Source of the DNA: a virus
Strand: one strand, 5' to 3'
Length of the DNA: 51,801 nt
IMG/VR virus record: IMGVR_UViG_3300028388_002547
Coordinates: 1-51,801 of that record
The position numbers were made by a program, and so were the translations under genes. Position 1 is the first letter of the stretch, and every line of letters starts with the position of its first letter. Below are positions 34,970-43,558 of the stretch, piece after piece. The notes under the pieces were generated by a model. It was not told where the DNA came from. It saw only the letters and a program-made list of their open reading frames with translations, and searched no databases.

Positions 34970-35332
34970 CTAATGTAGTTCTGAAATGTCTGGTTTGATT
35001 TTTCCAAAAGTATCGAATCCTGATAGTCTATCCACTAAATCTTTCATGGATTCTTGTAACATGTGGGCATATTCAGTTATAATATGAACATGTTTAGTGA
35101 TCTCGGCGGTATTTTGTGTTTTTATATGTATTAATAAATTATCTATATAAATTTTACATCTTTTAATCATCTGTTCGCCCTCTTCCATTTTTTCCGCAAC
35201 CCCACACTCAATCATTTTAGGACTATTATTCATACTTTCAAATTTTATTTTTTTGGAATTAAATTCTCTTTCAAGTTCAGTCCATGCTTTATGTAATGCC
35301 AAATATAGTTCCATGCTTGATTCAATACTCAT
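34970..35332 (-). CDS. Hypothetical helical protein, 120 aa
   Basis: Not recognised. Nearly all helical: LYLALHKAWTELEREFNSKK, then IDNLLIHIKTQNTAEITKHV and LQESMKDLVDRLSGFDTFGK. A four-helix bundle is likely. It stands alone between the secreted protein and the lipoprotein. The ribosome-binding site before the ATG is weak. Confidence 0.6.
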   Translation of the reverse strand: MSIESSMELYLALHKAWTELEREFNSKKIKFESMNNSPKMIECGVAEKMEEGEQMIKRCKIYIDNLLIHIKTQNTAEITKHVHIITEYAHMLQESMKDLVDRLSGFDTFGKIKPDISELH

Positions 35333-35352
35333 AAATCCTCATTATTATAATT

Positions 35353-35457
35353 TTAATAGTTCTCTTGTAATTTTATAACCTTATATGTTTCAGCCCTTCT
35401 CTGATTCACAACACTGTATGCAGATCTATTATTAATATTAGTTATTTTATATATCAT
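35353..35457 (-). CDS. Possible microprotein, 34 aa
   Basis: ATG at 35457, TAA at 35353. Product MIYKITNINNRSAYSVVNQR, then RAETYKVIKLQENY, basic. It follows the lipoprotein stop by 9 bases. No clear ribosome-binding site, so this is a weak call. The rest of the 130-base gap holds nothing else visible. Confidence 0.3.
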   Translation of the reverse strand: MIYKITNINNRSAYSVVNQRRAETYKVIKLQENY

Positions 35458-35466
35458 ATATTTTCA

Positions 35467-36429
35467 TTATAATCGCAAAAGTTCTTTAATTTCGTCATGG
35501 CGTCCATCGAATGTATATGTTCTCTCATTCATTGGCAATCTTCTACCCTGATCATCTACCTGATGTAATCCTTGCCATTCAGCACGCCAAATATACACAA
35601 GGTTATCATGTGCGATGGCATTTCTAATCAATGTCTGAATTTCCCACCATGATGTATTACCATGCGAATCATAATCATACGGATAATAATCTTCATCAGC
35701 ATATCTCATAGTACTACCATCAAAATTAATGACATCACCTGATCGACAAGAATTAGCAGTACTTATATTGGTGGTATGTACTTCTGAATTGATAATACCA
35801 TGTAATGTATTATCTAACCTATTGACATTGATATCAACATTAGGTACGTGACCAAAAACTTCAATCGCAGTGTTCACCGAAACAGCTTCCGCTTCACCTG
35901 TCATATTTGATTCGAGTTCTGGAACTATAGTAAACGTCAATTCTGGATATGCCAATACATAATTATTCAGTATATCGGTATATACATTTCTCAGTGATTC
36001 TTTTACTGATCTATCATGTACCATATAATAATTAAGTTGATCGATGTCATATTGTGGATAGAATTTAACATATTCACCACTGTGTCTAGGTCGGCGACAT
36101 GGGCCGCATATAGCATATATCTGTATATGGGGCTTTAGATCATATATACCTTCCACCAAGCGATAAAAGTTCTCATCATGTTGCCCGAAAACTCTATAAG
36201 GAAATGTAAATGTGGCTCTATGTCCCTGACGTGTTGACCTAAGAATATCTATCGCTTCATTGACTGGGAATCCTTCATTTGTCAATCCGAACAACGACAA
36301 CCCAACCGTAGGTTTCAGTAATTCAACTCCATTATCAGTTGAATTGTTATCGCCGCCACCGCCACCACATGAAATGGTAAAAGCAACTGCGAATGCCACC
36401 ACAACAGCCACAAGCGATATTTTTTTCAT
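35467..36429 (-). CDS. Phage-encoded lipoprotein, unknown function
   Basis: 320 aa from the ATG at 36429, preceded by GGGGTATAGG. Signal peptide MKKISLVAVVVAFAVAFTIS, lipobox Cys21, then a glycine run GGGGGDNNS, a tether typical of bacterial lipoproteins. The mature part has GLSLFGLTNEGFPVNEAIDI, an ATFTFPYRVFG strand, FTIVPELESNM and a WWEIQTLIRNAI helix. This alternation of strands and helices with Glu and Trp could be a TIM-barrel glycosidase-like fold. Location: outer or inner membrane facing the periplasm. Superinfection exclusion is one possible role. Confidence 0.75.
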   Translation of the reverse strand: MKKISLVAVVVAFAVAFTISCGGGGGDNNSTDNGVELLKPTVGLSLFGLTNEGFPVNEAIDILRSTRQGHRATFTFPYRVFGQHDENFYRLVEGIYDLKPHIQIYAICGPCRRPRHSGEYVKFYPQYDIDQLNYYMVHDRSVKESLRNVYTDILNNYVLAYPELTFTIVPELESNMTGEAEAVSVNTAIEVFGHVPNVDINVNRLDNTLHGIINSEVHTTNISTANSCRSGDVINFDGSTMRYADEDYYPYDYDSHGNTSWWEIQTLIRNAIAHDNLVYIWRAEWQGLHQVDDQGRRLPMNERTYTFDGRHDEIKELLRL

Positions 36430-36433
36430 TAAC

Positions 36434-37063
36434 CTATACCCCACTTTTTTTATTATGTATTTTTTTCGACAACTCTTTAATTTTATCTATATTGAGTTCT
36501 CCATCTTCCCTATTTCTTCTTAAATATTTAGTCTGATCCCTATTCTTAACCACGACTGTACCGTCACCAACCCCAGCTATAGCACCACTACCTGCTACAT
36601 TTGCTATCTCTTCTATTTCTTGACAAGTCAATCCATCAATCATTTCTCTGAAAGCCTGCTCATTATCTTCAACAGCCTCAGAATAAAAATCTTCAAATGA
36701 TTCGCATAAATTATCATCTTCAAACAGAAAGTCATCTTCATCAAAGTATTCTGATTCACGGATAAAGTATAGTGCGGCCGCATAACTAGCTATTTTAGAT
36801 CTTCCAAACGGTAGTCTCGATAATAGTTTTTTCATTTTGAGTATGAAGAGATCAAATACAGTAAATGCTTCTTTCTCTTCTTTGGTTTTTAGATCTTTCC
36901 TGGATTTAAGTATATTACCCTCTTCATCAATTATACCAAGATCAAAAGCCAACCAATCTTCAAAAGGTTTAGTCAATTTCCGAATGAAAAGATATATTAT
37001 ATAGGTATCAATTACCCTAGATTCATTAAGTAATGTGATTTCTTTTCTTTCTCCAGCTATCAT
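36434..37063 (-). CDS. Conserved T4-like protein of unknown function, 209 aa
   Basis: Contains IDTYIIYLFIRKLTKPFEDW, DLGIIDEEGNILKSRKDLKT and SKIASYAAALYFIRES, which I recognise from marine T4-like phages, where the protein is conserved and unassigned. The second half is acidic (FDEDDFLFEDDNLCESFEDF) and ends in a basic tail after AGSGAIAGVGDGTVVV. The neighbour at 37060 overlaps by ATGA, and the two are usually found together. A virion or packaging role is only a guess. Confidence 0.75.
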   Translation of the reverse strand: MIAGERKEITLLNESRVIDTYIIYLFIRKLTKPFEDWLAFDLGIIDEEGNILKSRKDLKTKEEKEAFTVFDLFILKMKKLLSRLPFGRSKIASYAAALYFIRESEYFDEDDFLFEDDNLCESFEDFYSEAVEDNEQAFREMIDGLTCQEIEEIANVAGSGAIAGVGDGTVVVKNRDQTKYLRRNREDGELNIDKIKELSKKIHNKKSGV

Positions 37064-37446
37064 AACCGTTTTAATACCTCTAGTACTTCCATATTCATTG
37101 GAATATGCTCTACTTTAATTGGATGCTCTTTTATATATTTTACTTCATTTTTCAGGAAATTCAAGTAAAAAAGAAATGCCGTTAATTCTGACCAATGCTT
37201 TGGCTCTATTTTGAACATCAATATTCTGACGCAATCATCAATGCCAAAAACATTAGACAACTCAATTATGTGATTGAGTATGAGCCTTTCTTTAAGAATA
37301 CCCCTAGTCTTATATCTATTTATTAATCGGATTATATAGTTTATTTTTTTCAGATCATTATAATAATCCTTTGTGGAAAGACAAGGAGTTCGGTATGCCT
37401 TCATAGCATACACATCAAAATTATCATCGGTAATCAAAAATGACAT
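37060..37446 (-). CDS. Conserved T4-like protein, DUF7207-like
   Basis: 128 aa. Pattern DYYNDLKKINYIIRLINRYK, TRGILKERLILNHIIELSNV and FGIDDCVRILMFKI, which resembles a conserved helical phage family found next to the preceding gene. Function unknown. It overlaps the next cistron by four bases. The upstream gap holds a 36-aa membrane microprotein. Confidence 0.75.
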   Translation of the reverse strand: MSFLITDDNFDVYAMKAYRTPCLSTKDYYNDLKKINYIIRLINRYKTRGILKERLILNHIIELSNVFGIDDCVRILMFKIEPKHWSELTAFLFYLNFLKNEVKYIKEHPIKVEHIPMNMEVLEVLKRL

Positions 37447-37482
37447 TATTAATAGATTGTATTATATGATTATTTTCATCAA

Positions 37483-37593
37483 TTAGTATAAAGTGGCATC
37501 TGGATATCCAATACTGAATATTATTCCCATCAGTAAAAGAATATAGATACCACTGAGTGTGAGTAATGCTTTCTCTAATTTATTATAACTCAT
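37483..37593 (-). CDS. Single-helix membrane microprotein, 36 aa
   Basis: ATG at 37593 directly follows the stop of the 310-aa gene; TAA at 37483. Product begins MSYNKLEKALLTLSGIYILL and has one membrane helix, about residues 10-29, ending PDATLY. No ribosome-binding site, so coupling to the upstream gene is needed. It may be a membrane regulator of another protein; support is limited to frame and hydrophobicity. Confidence 0.5.
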   Translation of the reverse strand: MSYNKLEKALLTLSGIYILLLMGIIFSIGYPDATLY

Positions 37594-37594
37594 A

Positions 37595-38527
37595 TTAGTT
37601 TATGTCCATATCATCCCTACTTTCAGCACCCGTATTAACAACAGATGTGTCGGTAAATTCTACGTTCTCACCATCCCCAGGAACTGGATCAGCATCCGGA
37701 TCAGTAACTACTTCTCCATCCGCCGGTGGTAGTATAGATTGTTGATATCTAATTACTGCTTGTAATGTCATATCATACAATTCACTTGGTATAATCAACA
37801 TTAATTGACTGGGAAATGATACCGCTGGCATTTCTATATCGGGTATAATGACTGGTCTGGAATATGTATATGAAACCATCAACCTATATCCCTCCCCAAC
37901 TCTTGATGAATCTTTCAGTATATCAACACAAATTGGTTTCTCATCTGATGGTAATTCATTCGATTCACTGATTAATGCCATCTGTTCTAGTGCATCACCT
38001 AGATAATCGACAACACTATCTAACTCATTTCTATCAAGATTGATATCATCTTTGTCTTTCATTTTATCATTGTAATCAGTGAGTCCAACGATAGCAACTT
38101 TTTGTAAATCATCTTTAAGTTTTCTTAAATCTGCTTTACCACTTTTCATCACTTTATTTTGTAGTTTCTCCCAATGTTTTCTGTATATCTCTCTATCATT
38201 CTCGATATGATGTATCAATACCTTAGCATCTCTACTCATTTTTTCTTCTGATAATTCTTTACCCCCAGCCAATTTATCAAGTTCTTTCTTATATGTGGCT
38301 TCATTTACCTCTGAATCTTCATCATATTCAACTTCTTCATCATCTGCTTCGGTGTCTGCTTCTTCTTCAACATCAAGATCATCCGCAGTTTCGGCATCAT
38401 GATCTTTCTTGTCATATAGAATTTCATCATCAGGCATATGACTCTCTTTAACTTCTTTACCCTTTCTTATATCATTAATGATCTCCAGTATATCTTCTGG
38501 TACATCTAATATATCTTTATATGACAT
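37595..38527 (-). CDS. Acidic hypothetical protein, 310 aa
   Basis: Not recognised. Residues 35-75 are almost entirely Asp/Glu (with VEEEADTEADDEEVEYDEDS), followed by a Lys-rich helical middle (LIHHIENDREIYRKHWEKLQ) and a beta segment with SFPSQLMLIIPSELYDMTL, then a Pro/Asp tail. Acidic linker plus helical core recalls scaffold or core proteins of T4-like heads, but that is only analogy. GGAG precedes the ATG. Confidence 0.65.
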   Translation of the reverse strand: MSYKDILDVPEDILEIINDIRKGKEVKESHMPDDEILYDKKDHDAETADDLDVEEEADTEADDEEVEYDEDSEVNEATYKKELDKLAGGKELSEEKMSRDAKVLIHHIENDREIYRKHWEKLQNKVMKSGKADLRKLKDDLQKVAIVGLTDYNDKMKDKDDINLDRNELDSVVDYLGDALEQMALISESNELPSDEKPICVDILKDSSRVGEGYRLMVSYTYSRPVIIPDIEMPAVSFPSQLMLIIPSELYDMTLQAVIRYQQSILPPADGEVVTDPDADPVPGDGENVEFTDTSVVNTGAESRDDMDIN

Positions 38528-38564
38528 TGTTATCTCCTAAATATCGAAAATCTTTTTGAGGATT

Positions 38565-39356
38565 TTACTTTTCCATATTATTAATTAATTCTATCAACTT
38601 TCGTCTACTGACAATTTCGAAAAAAGTCTTTTGTTTTAAACTATTTAGTCTTTCTAAATTATACTTAACATCACACCATATATTGTTATAGTGCATAGTG
38701 TTGTGTTTAGGCATCAAAACCACCTGAAAAGCTGTTTTGTGCGAGCTACCTTTATTATTTATATTAAACAAATTATCATTATCTTTATTATCGAATAAAC
38801 ATGCTACTAATAACTCATCAATAGTATTCATCTTATCTATATTAATATTGATATATTCAAGATACTCCAATCCTGAATCGTCGTCATGTTCTTTAGATCC
38901 AATAACCACCACCTCATCTACACTTACTTCCCTCACTTTATTGATTTTTGAATACATGCTATCATTAGAAGTTACAACATAACACTCATCCTTATTAAAT
39001 ATAACATGCTGTGCTTCTTGACGATCATATAATAATGTTCTGGCAGCCCTCGATGGACTCTGTACCTGTAATGCCTTTCTCACACTGAAACCAAGAGGAC
39101 AATAATATCTACCCTTTGACGCTTTTGTCTGTTTGATGGTGCTTCTATACACTGGATTTCCACTCAGTGTCAAAATACCCACACCATATTCATTTAGTCC
39201 TTCAGAATATTTTGAGAATCTATCCCATAAGAGAAGTCTCTCAATTCCATCCCTAAACGATTTTCTAATTTTGACCGATGGTTTGTAAACTCTCTTCTCG
39301 GTCTTTATACCAATCCATCCATAAGAATGTATATACTTACAAATTATAATACTCAT
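38565..39356 (-). CDS. Conserved phage protein, possibly NRDE/TANGO2-like
   Basis: 263 aa. The early order IKTEKRVYKPSVKI, LLLWDRFSKYSEGLNEYGVG, ILTLSGNPVY and SVRKALQ resembles a family in marine T4-like phages whose N-terminus (KNRDRxYxP, DxxxxWSEGMNEYGIG) suggests an N-terminal nucleophile hydrolase. The expected Cys near the N-terminus is Cys6 here. Function is unknown. It overlaps the J-domain gene by one base. Confidence 0.6.
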   Translation of the reverse strand: MSIIICKYIHSYGWIGIKTEKRVYKPSVKIRKSFRDGIERLLLWDRFSKYSEGLNEYGVGILTLSGNPVYRSTIKQTKASKGRYYCPLGFSVRKALQVQSPSRAARTLLYDRQEAQHVIFNKDECYVVTSNDSMYSKINKVREVSVDEVVVIGSKEHDDDSGLEYLEYININIDKMNTIDELLVACLFDNKDNDNLFNINNKGSSHKTAFQVVLMPKHNTMHYNNIWCDVKYNLERLNSLKQKTFFEIVSRRKLIELINNMEK

Positions 39357-40441
39357 TACTTCTTATCAAACTTACTATTGAATTTCTTAAATACTTTAGA
39401 TAGACTTCTTTCAACATCTTCCATACTTCTGTATGTTTCTCTTTTCATGGCTTTCAGTTCATCTATAATAAAACCAAGTTCTTCTTCTATCTCATTCATA
39501 CTTATGTATTTAGGATTTGTCTGAACAATCTTCCGTGGTATTGTTTTCAATCTACCATTTTCTTCTTGTCTCGGATATATAATACCATGAAGTGCCCAGG
39601 CGGCTTCTCGCATTATCACAGATCTTTTTAACATCACCATTGCAATATATTTCTCAGTATCTTTAACATCAAACTTAATCCACTGCTCACTATCGGAACT
39701 CTTTGTATCAAGTTCTCTCGATATACTTAATATCGCATCTTTCTTTGTAAACTTCTTCGACTTAGATTTACCAAGAGCAGATTTCAATTTTTTCTCAGGA
39801 AATAATTCCTCAGGATTCTTGAGTACACTCTTCGTTCCAAACTTTCTGGTATTCCACTCTTGATTAAATAATTTTATCTTTTTTCTGTTATACAATATTT
39901 GGGTATATACTGTCATGTTATACCCTGTATCACTTGACCCGAGCCCAGTGTTGCGTCTTTCATCCATAGAAACAAATATATCTGTAGTGAATTGTTTCTT
40001 TCCATCAATAGTAGAGAAGTTCACTATATATTTAACGTGATATCTAAACCCCGATTTATTTGGATCGGTCTTGTCTATGGTATATGTTAATTTTTCTGAT
40101 ATGATATTCTCAAGATAATCTTTAATTTTTTGTATGTCTAAGGTATCATCTATATATTTTATAACCCGCTCAGCAAATTCTTTCTTCTCCTTCTCAGCAC
40201 TATCCCAATCAAAATCCATTATGCTGGAAGATGTGCCACCAACCTTCTTGAGTTCATCATAAGCCGCATTGATTTTTTTCATCATATCAAGAGATCCACC
40301 CCTATCTGGATGGTGTTTGACAGACAACTCTCTATACTTCTTCTTGAGTTCATCAGGAGTACCAACCGACTTAATATCAAATACCCGCAGGGCATCCTGA
40401 TATGACATTGATTCCAATAGATAATCTTTAAATTTTTTCAT
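39356..40441 (-). CDS. J-domain (DnaJ-like) protein
   Basis: 361 aa. Residues 12-70 form a J domain: SYQDALRVFDIKSVGTPDEL, YRELSVKHHPDRGGS with HPD at 44-46, and MMKKINAAYDELKK. The C-terminal 290 residues lack the Gly/Phe and zinc regions of true DnaJ and contain a helical-beta domain with ENIISEKLTYTIDKTD. It should call host DnaK to a phage process such as head assembly or replication. J-domain proteins occur in other marine T4-like phages. Confidence 0.85.
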   Translation of the reverse strand: MKKFKDYLLESMSYQDALRVFDIKSVGTPDELKKKYRELSVKHHPDRGGSLDMMKKINAAYDELKKVGGTSSSIMDFDWDSAEKEKKEFAERVIKYIDDTLDIQKIKDYLENIISEKLTYTIDKTDPNKSGFRYHVKYIVNFSTIDGKKQFTTDIFVSMDERRNTGLGSSDTGYNMTVYTQILYNRKKIKLFNQEWNTRKFGTKSVLKNPEELFPEKKLKSALGKSKSKKFTKKDAILSISRELDTKSSDSEQWIKFDVKDTEKYIAMVMLKRSVIMREAAWALHGIIYPRQEENGRLKTIPRKIVQTNPKYISMNEIEEELGFIIDELKAMKRETYRSMEDVERSLSKVFKKFNSKFDKK

Positions 40442-40503
40442 TGAATCCTCTTATCAAATATATTTTTGTATCATATATTTAGGTAATATTTTATCTGGTT
40501 ATT

Positions 40504-41394
40504 TTAATATTCATAATTCGTCACCAAAATCTCATTTATTTTTCCACGCTTCGTTGCGTTTGAATTGATATTAGGATTAACCCCGATGAGATTAATATTA
40601 TATTTTCCATATAGTCTATCAAAAAACCCATCATCGCAATATGAATTACTCAGCATACATTTTGCCCCCATGCCACTCAACTGTTCATACATACCAGCAA
40701 GTTCTTTCTGCTCTACATCTCCAAATTTATCTTTGGTATATGATGTAAAGGCAGATATATTAGAGATATGTCTATATGGTGGATCAAAATAGACAAAAAC
40801 TTTATATCCTTTATCTATATTATACTCGCATATTTGGGTAGTTTGTCTGAAATCACCCTTAGTGATAATAGCATCATGGAACAATTCCCTGATCGCATGT
40901 AAATTTTCTGAATCATGGATATTGATTTTCTCAGTATTATTGAAAGGTACATTAAAGCCACCTTTTTGGTTCACTCGATACAAACCATTAAAACAAGTCT
41001 TGTTCAAGAAAACAAACAGTGCGGCCAACTCAGGATAACCACAAATATACTCTTCTTGTTTAAGCTCATTAAACCTAGCTCTTTGCTCATAATAAAATTC
41101 TTTCTTGAGTTCGCATGTATTGAAATCTCTTTCTATCGCTTCTAGTTCTACCAACAAATCTAGTATATCATACTTAACCGACAAGTATAGATTTATGAGT
41201 TCTTTATTATTATCAGATATAAACGCATCTTCGATCACACCCAGTTTCGCTACGTCAAGATATACAGATGCAGATCCAATAAAAGGCTCTACATATATAA
41301 TCTTTTCACCGTCTCTAAACTCTCGTGGATAATATTTGCGAATCTCTGGTAAAACTTTATTCTTACCCCCAACCCACTTGATTATTGGTTTCAT
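40504..41394 (-). CDS. dam: DNA adenine methylase, Dam type (D12 class)
   Basis: 296 aa. SAM site IIKWVGGKNKVLPEI, a YVEPFIGSASVYLDV motif, NKTCFNGLYRVNQKGGFNVP and the catalytic YFDPPYRHIS (DPPY). This is the order of Dam methylases, which modify GATC. T4 Dam is 259 aa. It would protect phage DNA against GATC nucleases or set replication timing. The stop overlaps no gene and its start overlaps the stop of the upstream small gene by ATGA. Confidence 0.92.
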   Translation of the reverse strand: MKPIIKWVGGKNKVLPEIRKYYPREFRDGEKIIYVEPFIGSASVYLDVAKLGVIEDAFISDNNKELINLYLSVKYDILDLLVELEAIERDFNTCELKKEFYYEQRARFNELKQEEYICGYPELAALFVFLNKTCFNGLYRVNQKGGFNVPFNNTEKINIHDSENLHAIRELFHDAIITKGDFRQTTQICEYNIDKGYKVFVYFDPPYRHISNISAFTSYTKDKFGDVEQKELAGMYEQLSGMGAKCMLSNSYCDDGFFDRLYGKYNINLIGVNPNINSNATKRGKINEILVTNYEY

Positions 41395-41621
41395 TCTCTT
41401 AATTCCCTTATTCTTTCTATCTCACCAACTATCTTTAATTTCACTATGTATGAATCATCGATCACATCTTCTTTTAACACCTCATCTATATACACATTGC
41501 CATCAAATATATAATGGTGTCTCACATCATCATTATAAATGTAAAAATGATTATGATCATAAGTCACCTCAAATGGCTTATCACCACACTTAACACTGTG
41601 TTCATATACATAAGTTTTCAT
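41391..41621 (-). CDS. Hypothetical protein, 76 aa
   Basis: Start set at 41621, where ATG overlaps the microprotein stop (ATGA); a longer in-frame reading exists. Beta-rich, MKTYVYEHSVKCGDKPFEVT, then YDHNHFYIYNDDVRHHYIF. His/Asp-rich in the middle. Not recognised. It is coupled to the Dam gene by a 4-base overlap. Confidence 0.65.
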   Translation of the reverse strand: MKTYVYEHSVKCGDKPFEVTYDHNHFYIYNDDVRHHYIFDGNVYIDEVLKEDVIDDSYIVKLKIVGEIERIRELRE

Positions 41622-41719
41622 CTGACTATCACATATCCACATTTATGACAGATCGCATGATCATCATTAATATACACAACTTCACCACATTGACCGCATA
41701 CTACCACACAATCTAACAT
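41618..41719 (-). CDS. Zinc-ribbon microprotein, 33 aa
   Basis: ATG at 41719, TGA at 41618. The product MLDCVVVCGQCGEVVYINDD is followed by HAICHKCGYVIVR, a complete CxxC-n-CxxC ribbon. It overlaps the stop of the upstream gene by 7 bases and the next ATG by 4, so it is a tightly coupled member of a Dam operon. Cysteine spacing makes random occurrence unlikely. Confidence 0.65.
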   Translation of the reverse strand: MLDCVVVCGQCGEVVYINDDHAICHKCGYVIVR

Positions 41720-41997
41720 ATAATATTACTCTTATTAATCAAATAATCAACATCGTCTCTATTTAGATATAACACAACATAAAATATATTTGGATAAGTA
41801 TCAAGAATATTTAATACTTCTTCATCATTAAATATATATTTTTTATCATCATAACCAAAACCGACAAAATCTTCCGGCCCAGCAGGAAATGACTCTTCTG
41901 GATAATCTTCTTGCATTATAAGTCCATAACCACTATCATACATATAACCAATTTTGCTTTCTGATTCTGGAATCATTATAAAGTCATATTTTATCAT
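41713..41997 (-). CDS. Hypothetical acidic protein, 94 aa
   Basis: Start set at ATG 41997, with TAGGTG about seven bases upstream; a GTG at 42006 is in frame. Starts MIKYDFIMIPESESKIGYMY, Tyr/Asp/Gly-rich. Not recognised. It begins the Dam operon and follows the 490-base non-coding region. Confidence 0.65.
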   Translation of the reverse strand: MIKYDFIMIPESESKIGYMYDSGYGLIMQEDYPEESFPAGPEDFVGFGYDDKKYIFNDEEVLNILDTYPNIFYVVLYLNRDDVDYLINKSNIIC

Positions 41998-42006
41998 ACC
42001 AATCAC

Positions 42007-42497
42007 CTATTAAATTTTAGTATATTCAATTATATTTCATTATATCATATTATATCATTATTTCAAAAATCTATATATTTTTAAAGTTCCAAGTATTCAA
42101 CGTTCCAAGTTTTTAACATTCCAAAAATATCTCCACGATCCACGAAAACTCAATTCCATCAAAAACCCGAATTTGACCACAAATGACCAATTTTAACCAA
42201 TTAGAACGGCCACTCAAAGTACCCCCAAAGCACCACAAACCCCCAAAATCACCCTCCACGCACCTTTTTCACCCATTCTCACATAATCTCACATCTGCTC
42301 CACACCCCATAACAGTTTTACTCAGTGGACGACCGTATATAACTGTTTTACTCTGTTTATAAGTGTTTTACTCGCATTTATTACCAATATAACCGTTTTA
42401 ACACTCATTTATCGACATCCTGAGCGTATCCTACGTGTTTTACTCGCATTTATTACCCGTGATACCCCTGTGAGCAAACAAAGCGTCCTAGAGCATC
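42007..42497. other. Non-coding region, G-poor on plus strand, with GTTTTACTC repeats
   Basis: No gene of plausible length. From 42085 to 42300 the plus strand has few G and many C and A, with runs such as CCCCCAAAGCACC, unlike the surrounding genes. From 42310 to 42455 a motif close to GTTTTACTC recurs four times (near 42314, 42342, 42367, 42437) with a weaker copy near 42397; two copies extend to TGTTTTACTCGCATTTATTA. It separates two leftward operons. An origin, regulatory RNA or recombination site are candidates; none is proven. Confidence 0.7.
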
Positions 42498-43340
42498 CTA
42501 TAGCAGGGCATTACTATCAATCTTATGATAATTAGATTCTGTTATATTCTTCGATCTATACAATGCTAGATCGAGCCAATACACTTTACCTTTGAGAAAG
42601 ATATTATATGATTTCATTGAATCCATACACGTATCCATAAAGTATTCTCGGAAAAACACTTTTTGACCCGTTTTCAATAAACCGAGCAAATTCTTTGTAT
42701 ATAATGACGGCTTACTGTAGTTAGGATAATGTCGATCAGATATTTTTAACTTTGTCATCACTTTACGTATTTTCAGATCCCCACTGTCGGTATTACTCGT
42801 GTAATCCTCGATTTTATCATAGAATGACCAATTATCCGTTTCCTTCTTTTTTAGTCTGTATATGGATCTGTGAAATAGTTCGGCTATGTGGTAATAGTGT
42901 AATAGCTCTGGATGGTTTACTCTGCTCGGCTCTTGGAAATACTCTCTGATTAACTCCTCGTCGCCATTTAGTATTGCTAAGAATAGTTCCATTTGGGTTG
43001 AGTCCGGTAGTTCTTCGAATTTTTCTGGGAGAACTATATCTCGGCCTATTGCTTGATACCGAAAAAAATCTCGGCAACTAAAATATTGCTTCATATACAT
43101 TGGAAAGATTTTTCCGTGGATTGTATTCTCTATTACATCATCGGTAGGAAAGACAAATATACTTAGCATTATTAAATCATGGATAAACTCTTGGTACTCG
43201 CTTATTGATATTTTGATGGCTCTATGAAATTCTCTTATTATTAGTTTATTGCGTATATCGTCTGGATTGTCTGTATGTCGTTTACCTAGAAAACTTTCTG
43301 GTTTATATAAAATAGCATATAATCTTGGAAAATACTTCAT
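42498..43340 (-). CDS. Unknown paralogous family, member A (280 aa)
   Basis: Start set at ATG 43340 after AAAGGTG; an in-frame GTG lies at 43346. It begins MKYFPRLYAILY and holds FHRAIKISISEYQEFIHDLI and LHYYHIAELFHRSIYRLKK, features shared with the genes at 43849 and 44559. The C-terminal part has GQKVFFREYFMDTCMDSM. Soluble, helical, basic. I know no family for it. It is preceded by an early-type promoter variant. Confidence 0.75.
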   Translation of the reverse strand: MKYFPRLYAILYKPESFLGKRHTDNPDDIRNKLIIREFHRAIKISISEYQEFIHDLIMLSIFVFPTDDVIENTIHGKIFPMYMKQYFSCRDFFRYQAIGRDIVLPEKFEELPDSTQMELFLAILNGDEELIREYFQEPSRVNHPELLHYYHIAELFHRSIYRLKKKETDNWSFYDKIEDYTSNTDSGDLKIRKVMTKLKISDRHYPNYSKPSLYTKNLLGLLKTGQKVFFREYFMDTCMDSMKSYNIFLKGKVYWLDLALYRSKNITESNYHKIDSNALL

Positions 43341-43375
43341 AATCACCTTTTATGGAAAATACCGTTTTTAACTCG

Positions 43376-43390
43376 TATATGGATATCGTC
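43376..43390 (-). promoter_or_regulatory. Early-type promoter core, variant copy before family member A
   Basis: The minus strand reads GACGATATCCATATA, compared with GACGATATCCTATATA in the right-end repeats. AAAAAGA precedes it and GTAAAAAGAG occupies the -35 side. It lies 36 bases upstream of the ATG at 43340. Confidence 0.55.
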
Positions 43391-43558
43391 TCTTTTTACT
43401 TGATACTTGATATTCTGGCTCTGATTGTTTTTTTCTTGGAAGTTCTGGGACAGCTTTTTTGCTTGGAAAATTTTTTGGAGAGAAAATACCGCAACCAACC
43501 TAGTTATACCCTTAGAGTCTCTCGTTTTACGATCAATGGAAATACTGTTTTTTCTCTT

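Noticed and set aside
40504-41394. Dam methylase as part of a restriction-modification system
   Set aside because: No nuclease gene or specificity subunit nearby; solitary phage Dam is the simpler reading.
42300-42460. GTTTTACTC repeats as a CRISPR array
   Set aside because: Repeats are short, irregularly spaced and diverged, without spacers of constant length or cas genes.
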